A DNA stretch of 64,000 nucleotides, from the NCBI GenBank assembly GCA_918026815.1, contig CAKJVC010000014.1, forward strand, positions 434,001 to 498,000, given 5' to 3'. The DNA comes from Chalara sp. BL73 (lineage: Eukaryota > Ascomycota > Leotiomycetes > Helotiales). Each line of letters starts with the position of its first letter. The first letter of the stretch is position 1. The position numbers and the translations under genes are program-made. Below, one piece after another: positions 58,011 through 64,000 of the stretch. Under the pieces are notes generated by a model. That model made no database searches. It saw only the letters and a list, made by a program, of their open reading frames with translations, and was not told the DNA's origin.

Positions 58011-58876
58011 TTGCAAACTAAGGGCGTGATCCATCCCTCCCTACTACGATTATCACTAGTTTATATATCAACAGCTCTGCTGAAAGATAAAATTTCCGGC
58101 GCAGACGAGCGTTACTTAACGACCCTCGAAGGATACTTTACCACACCGCAGCTTCGCTTATACATCGCTCGCTCCAGGACTATAAGCAATAGCATTATAG
58201 GAAACTCACAGTCCCATAAAAATGACAGGCGCTCAGGCGAGGTTGCCGCCAAAGAGCCAATATGACTTATCGCACGAGCGACATTTGCAGCGCCAGCTTT
58301 CTTTGAACCAGTTACCATTGATAACTACTCGTATCAGGATGCTGGCTCGGGCCTCAACAACCCAAGTCTGAACAGCCCAAGTCTGCAGGCCATTTTAGAG
58401 ATCATGTCTATACCCAAGGTCACAGACGACGAATATCCCAGAGAGGAAACGCTCAAAAATGAGCACCATAATTCTATAGGTCTGCTCATCAGTGTTGGGA
58501 CGGGCCGACGTCGAATGCGCTCTAGATTCCCCAGTTCTAGTTCTTCTAGTTCTGAATCAGGCCTTTCTGTCAAGGGGTCTGTTTCAAGCATGGTCAAGAT
58601 TATGCAATCAGCCATATAATATATGACTGATGGTGACAGAATACACAGGACACCGCCGTTCTTTGCAGCGAATTTGGGATCCCGTACTTCCGCTTTGACG
58701 TAGATGAAGGGCTGGAACACACCAACCTGGACGACAGTCGAAGCGCAGGTATTAGGAGATCTGGAAGGGCTAAGCGTACTCTGCAAAACATCCAAACCGT
58801 GACTCACACCTACCTAGCTAAACCTAACGTGAGAAATCAAATTCGGAGCGCGGCCAATGCATTAGTTGCAGCATGA
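58011..58876 (+). pseudogene. Decayed patatin-like phospholipase, C-terminal part
   Basis: The frame from 58011 carries ARATFAAPAFFEPV then YQDAGSGLNNPSL, where patatin-like lipases have the block before and around the catalytic Asp (usually DGG/DAG-x-NNP), then GLLISVGTG, the usual following strand, then, one frame shift later, IPYFRFDVDEGLEHTNLDD and a closing helix to a TGA at 58874. Damage: a TGA at 58263 where relatives have Trp (IWxxARAT), a TAA at 58617, and a frame shift near 58642. Both stops can arise by single C-to-T/G-to-A changes. The nucleophile-serine half is absent. A spliced reading of the last break (GTCAAG...ACACAG) is possible, but the first stop remains. Confidence 0.75.
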
Positions 58877-59015
58877 AGACCAAGAATCCCACCAGTCATC
58901 TCTGGTGCGGTGGCGCAGTGGTAAACATAGCAACTCAGTCTCTTCAGTGGGCACTGGATTATAGGAAATTGAATCTATTTAAACTATGCAAGTACTGCCA
59001 TTTATTCATACATCT

Positions 59016-61019
59016 TTACAACATGCTCTTCGGCAAATTCTTGATGGCTTGACGCACTCCTAGATCCCCCAGAACCTCTTCAGCTCCTCCTAAGATTGCA
59101 TCAAACTTATACGTTCGATGAAACATCTCAATCGTCCTGCCCATACCCGTTTGCGTCAACGCCCTCCCACCAAAAATCTGAACCGCCTCATCGGCAACTT
59201 CATGTGCAGACCTCGTAGCAAACATCTTCAACAATCCGATAGGGCCAGCGAGGTGGGTGGATTGTTGTTTGTAGGGCATATGCGTCATCTGGTAGGTGAT
59301 GTTCTCCAGGTAAGCTTGATTGGCTTCGACATGGGATATCATTTTTGCGAGTTTTTGCCGGATCACGGGCTGTTCGATGAGTTTCTTGCCGAAGACGAGG
59401 CGTTGGTTGGCCCATTTCAGACATTCTTCCGTTACGAGGCGGGACATGCGGATTGAGCCGCCTAGAGGTGTTAGTGGTTTCGAATATCTAGATAAAAAAG
59501 AAAGACTTACAAGCCATGGTCCAACGCTCGTGGTTAAAATTGGATAAGATGACATGGATGCCTTTATTTTCTTGTCCAAGGAGATTCTCTACCGGCACTT
59601 TGACGTTGTCGAATGTGATGTATGCCGTTCCTGCTGTTGGAGAGTAGGATGTCTTGATTGCGGTTGTCTCGACACCTTCTTGTCTTTCGATAAGAAGGAC
59701 GGAGAGTCCCTTATCTGCAAAGGAAGTCAGTTCTGAGTATATCAGTAAGTTAGGTTCTGAGCATACCAGTCTTGACTCCGGTAACAAAATAGTCACAGAA
59801 TACACCCTAGTCTTTGCATTAGCACTGTTTCTAAGAAAGAAATGATATAGGTGGAGAATGCTGAACGATGTCGAGCTAATCTGGCACAGGACTTTGGAAC
59901 CTGGGGGACCATTCTTACATTTGTGATCCACTTCTTTGTTCCATTAACAATATAATGCTTTCCATCTGGTGTCTTTACCGCTGTCGTTCTTATGCCAGCT
60001 ACGTCAGATCCCGCAAATGCTTCAGTGATGGCCTAGGATGACATCAGCAACTCTAGATATAGTCTCGAACCTCCCATATAGTTTGAGAGGTCTAAACTGC
60101 TAAACTTACCAAGCAAATTTTCTTCTTGCCAGAAAAGACCTCCTCAGTGATTTTCTTCTTCCATGCCTCATCCCTTGCGAAATTCAGTACCGCAGTCAGC
60201 CCAATCGTCATCCTGTACCAAATTAGATCTGCGCTTGCCTCGATTCATGTTGATAACAAACCCAGCCATGTTTCCGTCAGCAAATCCCCTTGCATTCGCC
60301 CTCGTCAACTCCTGGCTAACAATCAAATCATGAAAATAATCAAACTCTTCCCCTTTGACCGTCCCACCCAGCAACTCAGAACCATGTAAGTGCTTGCCCG
60401 GCCCGAGCCTCATACGTAGCACCCCATTCTTCGCCATCTTATCAATCAACTCCTGGGGAATATGTTTCCCGCTCTTCTCGCACTCCTGCGCCACGGGATA
60501 AACCTCTGTATCCACAAACTCCCTCAACGCCTTCTGCAGCCGCCTATGACTCTCTCCATAATACGGACTCTTAAACTGCGGCGTCAACCACGTCGGCTCT
60601 CCATACGGGACCACGCTCAAATCCCCAGGTTTCTGCTCAATCACCTGCGGCTTCTCTCCCTCGAGCGTACCAAGACAGAGGGAGGAGTACTTTTGTAGGA
60701 CCTCCTGTCTGTGCAGATTGTAGAAGGCGTCTGTGGCGTCCGTGCCTGCCACCTGGCGGAGCACGGATTCGCCACCTGGGTGCGCGTCGAGAAAGTCGGT
60801 AACATCGTACTGTCAATTGAATTAGGGCCATCATGGAATAAACTACATAGCCAAAATATCGAAAGAAAAATATCCCAAACTTCGAAGCCTTCGGCTTCCG
60901 TACAAGGAGACTGAAATTACAGAGTATGAACCTACCACTTTAGAGTCGATAATGAGCCAGATGGAGTCCTCTGTTTTGTGCTTAGCCACCTCTGCCCTGG
61001 TGAAAGTTTGGTGTGGCAT
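59016..61019 (-). CDS. Cytochrome b5-acyl-CoA dehydrogenase fusion protein
   Basis: Seven exons, 60936..61019, 60262..60809, 60212 down to 60110, 60032 down to 59919, 59806 down to 59767, 59714 down to 59511 and 59461 down to 59016, join to 512 residues. Residues 1-80 are a cytochrome b5 domain: [33 protein letters not shown] with heme ligand His38, and [11 protein letters not shown] with the second ligand His61. The rest is an acyl-CoA dehydrogenase: [102 protein letters not shown] oxidation of a fatty acyl-CoA and an electron route through b5 are likely. No clear mitochondrial or peroxisomal signal is visible. The substrate is unknown. The domain pair also occurs in other fungi, so it is not an annotation error. 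Confidence 0.92.
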
Positions 61020-62103
61020 GGTGAGAGTGTAGATCTAGAGTCTATAATATTTCTTGGATTGAATGGATTGAATGTAGGCAGGAATGAATCGACAAGGACA
61101 GATAAATTTTAATTTCAGGAGAGAATTGAGAAATTACTTAAGGTAGTTTACGGAGAAGTTGACAAACAACTTTTGGTGACAGCTTCGTTGAGCCGAGGCC
61201 CAATATCAGCCCTGCCAACCAATCAGTCATCAAGCATTTCCCATCACAGGCCCTCCCCCACATGCTTTAGCTGTGCGATCAAACAACGGGGCCCCGGATA
61301 CTTCAATATGACCGAGTCAGGTTCTCAAGAAAAATATATCACCAACTTTGCTTCACGTCAACCAGCAAAGGGGAAATACTGGGCAAGAAATCATAGAGCA
61401 ACTATGCAACGCCATGCGAAGCTATCTATTAAATACTTCATACAATGTAATCTCGAGAAACAAACGCCTTCGATGGAAATCGACCCTCGCTATGCAAACG
61501 CCAATCCATGCCATCCCACTCCGGTGCTTCCATGCGTGTATAATTTTTAATGGAAAAAAAAAAGACAAGATATTATCCGCCTCACAACAATCCCCCATGC
61601 CCATGCAAGCGCATGGTTATATCGAGAACCCTCCATATAAACAATCATGCTGAGGGAGAAGAATGAACCCCATCAGAGGCAGTTAATCTCCTCAACGTAG
61701 AAGAATATCACCCACTTACACCCCATACTGCTGAAAGAAACTGAACACTCCACACCGGTATGTTAAGAAACCCCTCCCAGAAGACCACCCCATATAGTAC
61801 CAAATTTTGATGCAGCCATATAGGCCGACAAGACTTTGCGGGATTCCACGTCTGGGCAAGCTAGGAGAACTTTGGCAGAATCATTGCTACCGGAAGGCGG
61901 AAAATACCCTACAATGAATCCGGTGTCTGAGGCATGATTATTACTACCATATTGGCGCAAATAATATCGTTCCCAGGCTACCGATCTGTCTCAAATGACA
62001 CCAGAAAGTCAATAAGAGGCGTAAGAGCCAGAAAGGAGCTGAAGCTCGTCGAAATGGGAGTAGCCTCTCGGGTCAAAGTTTGCGAAACGGGTGGGTAATT
62101 TTC
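61020..62103. other. Region between the b5-ACAD start and the nucleoporin end
   Basis: Promoter of the fusion gene and 3' end of the nucleoporin. Open frames such as 61173..61550 (+) have no recognisable product. Confidence 0.45.
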
Positions 62104-64000
62104 TTAGGATACTTTATTTTCTTCCAAGACCGCAGCTAGCTTCTCAGCGGACTCGGGAGTCTTCACTTGCAAAACCCAGGTCTGCATACCGCCGCTGGCT
62201 GGCACGACCATCTTCAGGGTCTTTCCGGTTGGCACGTACGATTGACGAATGATGGTGGAATTGATTACTACCGTTCCACGAGGGTCTTGTCGAAGCAGAA
62301 TTCTGGAAGCACCAGTTTGCTTGTTTTTCAGAATGCGTAACGGCCCAAGCCCTTTCGTCACCCAGGAGCCGTCCTTGTCATCGTTTCCGGGCTCCCAAAG
62401 AACTCCCTTCGCCCTCACCTCATGCAAGACTTCTTCATCCTCTTCACCTGGACCTCCTGCTGTCAGATCAATTTGCTCGTGCTTTTCCGCATCTGGATCG
62501 ACCTCACTGTCACCATCAGTGGTAAGCCCAGGTGAAGTGGCACGAGACGTGGCCGTTGACACAGCCGTAGATGGAAACAGTGAAGAAGCACCGCTAATCT
62601 GGCCACTACCAAAGCTGAAACCAACACCTGAGGCTGGAGCTGCAAGCTTTGAGGTAGCAGATATACCAAACAGGTTGGAGATAGATTTACTTGGCGTTGG
62701 CGCAGTAATACTGACGGAGGGCTTAGCAGTTGGTGTAGAGTTACCGAACTTAATAGGAGTTTCAGGTTTCCACGTAAAGTCCGCCGGCTTTGGGGCGGGC
62801 TTGGTATTCTCCTTTTCCTCTGAGTCGAAGTCAACTTTGTTGCCATTTTGATCCGTGATACGGTCAAAGAGACTACCTTTACTCTTTGGCGTACTTGTGG
62901 TTTGATTTTCAGCCAGTGCTTTCTTGAAAAGAACTTTCTCCTTAGCAGCTTCCTCATCTTCACCAGCATCAGCCTCACTATCATCTTTAGCGAGATTATC
63001 ATTGTCACTACCATCGGTTGCATCATCATCGCCGTCTTGATCCTCACTTGCTGCAGAAGGTGTATTGAGAAATCCAAAGATATTGTTGGATTGCGATCCT
63101 AAACCATCAAACTTATCATGGCCTTGTGTGCTTGATAGTACACTAGGTGTAGATGCTCCGCTTGAGAGAACGCTAGGTGTAGACACTCCAAATATGTTCT
63201 TGTTTGCGCTTGGTGTTGACTTTGCAGGAGCTGCCTGCGCCTGGCTTGGTGTAAAAGTGTTTTTTAGACTAAATATTGTCTGCTTGTTCTTTGCGATCTC
63301 TTCAATTTCCTTCAGCTCAGCCTTGCGCTTAGCACGATATTTGGCCTCCCACTCGGCCTCATCTTCTTCTTCAGAGTCGAAGTCCTCTGCCTTGGCATCC
63401 TCCATTAACTTTTTCTCGTTCTTCTCATGGTCTTGGGATGCTTTCTGAGTGAACTGTTTCATGAAATCTGGTGTGCTGCCGGCAGTTCCAAAAGTCGGAG
63501 GTTTCGGAGCAGCCTGTTCATTTGCGGTCGGGTCCGGCGACTTGGCCGGCTCCATAGTCTTCAAGGTGAATGGATTGGCCATTGTGGATGTTGGGCGCAC
63601 TGCATCTTTCAGACTGAATGGATTAGCACTGATGCCTGGAGCCGTTGATTTTGCAAAGATATTGCCTGCAGGGGCCGCTGTTTGAGCTGAGAAAGCCGAA
63701 GACTCTGGGGCAAATCCTGGAGCAGCATTTCCAGAAGCTTTAGGTGTGGAGGTGCCAAATAAGCTTGAATTCGAGGGAGTATTGGTCGTAGAAGTCGAGG
63801 CTGCTGCAACTACGGATTCCGGGATGGGAAGATTGGCGAAAGGATTAGGTCGAGAATCGTCCGTGGATGATTGCACACCTGGGTTAGCCGTAGCCTTGAT
63901 TCGTTTGGTTGGCGTAGACTCGCTGGGGCTGTCAACGATACTCTTGAAGATGTTCGACGTGTTTGATCCGCTAGATGTACTCAATATTCCATTCGCAGTA
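62104..64000 (-). CDS. Nucleoporin of the Nup2/Nup50 type with C-terminal Ran-binding domain (5' end outside the window)
   Basis: Mobile nuclear-basket nucleoporin that binds Ran-GTP and importin alpha and helps release cargo. The frame is open to the right edge, so the N-terminus and start codon lie beyond 64000; 632 residues are visible. Scattered FG-type motifs are SLFG, NIFG, NIFGF, NLFG and GFSFG. There are several NPF motifs (RPNPFANLP, ANPFSLKD, ANPFTLK) and long acidic stretches (SEEEDEAEWE, EDQDGDDDATDG). The last 115 residues form a RanBP1-type domain: VRAKGVLWEP, WVTKGLGPLRILKNKQTGASRI, QDPRGTVVINSTI. The FxWKP-type segment ADFTWKPETPIKFG precedes it. Single uninterrupted exon here. 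Confidence 0.9.
   Translation of the reverse strand, partial: TANGILSTSSGSNTSNIFKSIVDSPSESTPTKRIKATANPGVQSSTDDSRPNPFANLPIPESVVAAASTSTTNTPSNSSLFGTSTPKASGNAAPGFAPESSAFSAQTAAPAGNIFAKSTAPGISANPFSLKDAVRPTSTMANPFTLKTMEPAKSPDPTANEQAAPKPPTFGTAGSTPDFMKQFTQKASQDHEKNEKKLMEDAKAEDFDSEEEDEAEWEAKYRAKRKAELKEIEEIAKNKQTIFSLKNTFTPSQAQAAPAKSTPSANKNIFGVSTPSVLSSGASTPSVLSSTQGHDKFDGLGSQSNNIFGFLNTPSAASEDQDGDDDATDGSDNDNLAKDDSEADAGEDEEAAKEKVLFKKALAENQTTSTPKSKGSLFDRITDQNGNKVDFDSEEKENTKPAPKPADFTWKPETPIKFGNSTPTAKPSVSITAPTPSKSISNLFGISATSKLAAPASGVGFSFGSGQISGASSLFPSTAVSTATSRATSPGLTTDGDSEVDPDAEKHEQIDLTAGGPGEEDEEVLHEVRAKGVLWEPGNDDKDGSWVTKGLGPLRILKNKQTGASRILLRQDPRGTVVINSTIIRQSYVPTGKTLKMVVPASGGMQTWVLQVKTPESAEKLAAVLEENKVS

Noticed and set aside
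58900..58985. tRNA-like string TGGCGCAGTGGTAAA between the patatin remnant and the ACAD gene
   Set aside because: The A box looks good, but there is no B box and no paired acceptor ends.
62249..62851. 200-codon plus-strand frame across the nucleoporin
   Set aside because: Antisense shadow of the low-complexity Ser/Pro/Thr-rich coding sequence; no start context or motif.

Overview
The window looks like nuclear DNA of a filamentous ascomycete (Pezizomycotina). A leotiomycete such as Helotiales would fit, but that placement is inference. The genes are mostly split by short introns of about 45-60 nt with GT...CTRAY...AG signals. Proteins such as Kre6-type GH16, Dal5-type permeases, Sec17, Ssn6 and Vma2 are of fungal type. 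I reconstructed 22 intact protein genes by reading splice sites by hand and checking that each joined frame stays open. One further gene runs off the right edge. There is also a decayed patatin-like gene, a decayed Tc1-like transposase and a MITE. I saw no credible tRNA, rRNA or CRISPR array.

Layout. 0-5 kb: a HAUS4-like augmin subunit (+), mitochondrial aspartate aminotransferase (-) with a 3-nt microexon, and nicotinamide riboside kinase (+). 6.6-14.2 kb, all minus: secreted aldose 1-epimerase, V-ATPase subunit B, HMG-CoA lyase, and a short-chain dehydrogenase divergent from DPH1 (+, 14.5 kb). 16-25 kb: an amidohydrolase (-), an accessory stretch with a 429-bp pogo/Tc1-type MITE, a 12-exon Dal5-family permease (+) and a glyoxalase-like protein (+). 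25-31 kb: a dead Tc1-like transposase, ARG8 (+), SEC17 (-) divergent from the GatC-like gta3 (+). 31-39 kb is a carbohydrate block: a sugar porter (-) divergent from an intracellular GH51 arabinofuranosidase (+), then KRE6/SKN1 (-). 41-48 kb: a conserved protein with a NuiA-like C-terminus, RPL3 and SSN6/CYC8 (all minus). 48-64 kb: a 4-kb gene-free stretch, a TMEM115-like protein (-), SIF2/TBL1-like WD40 (+), the patatin-like pseudogene (+), a cytochrome b5-acyl-CoA dehydrogenase fusion (-), and a Nup2/Nup50-type nucleoporin (-) open at the right edge.

Most genes are conserved housekeeping genes and their order is not an operon. The clearest functional pair is the sugar porter with GH51: they share one 743-bp intergenic region holding a perfect palindrome of two CreA-type sites. 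Ssn6 and the Sif2-like protein are both general repressor components, and Ssn6 acts downstream of glucose repression. I found no unmistakable new multi-gene system. The most unusual signals are the 3-nt microexon in the aminotransferase, an in-frame 54-nt intron in ARG8, the MITE, the transporter-GH51 pair, and the b5-ACAD fusion.
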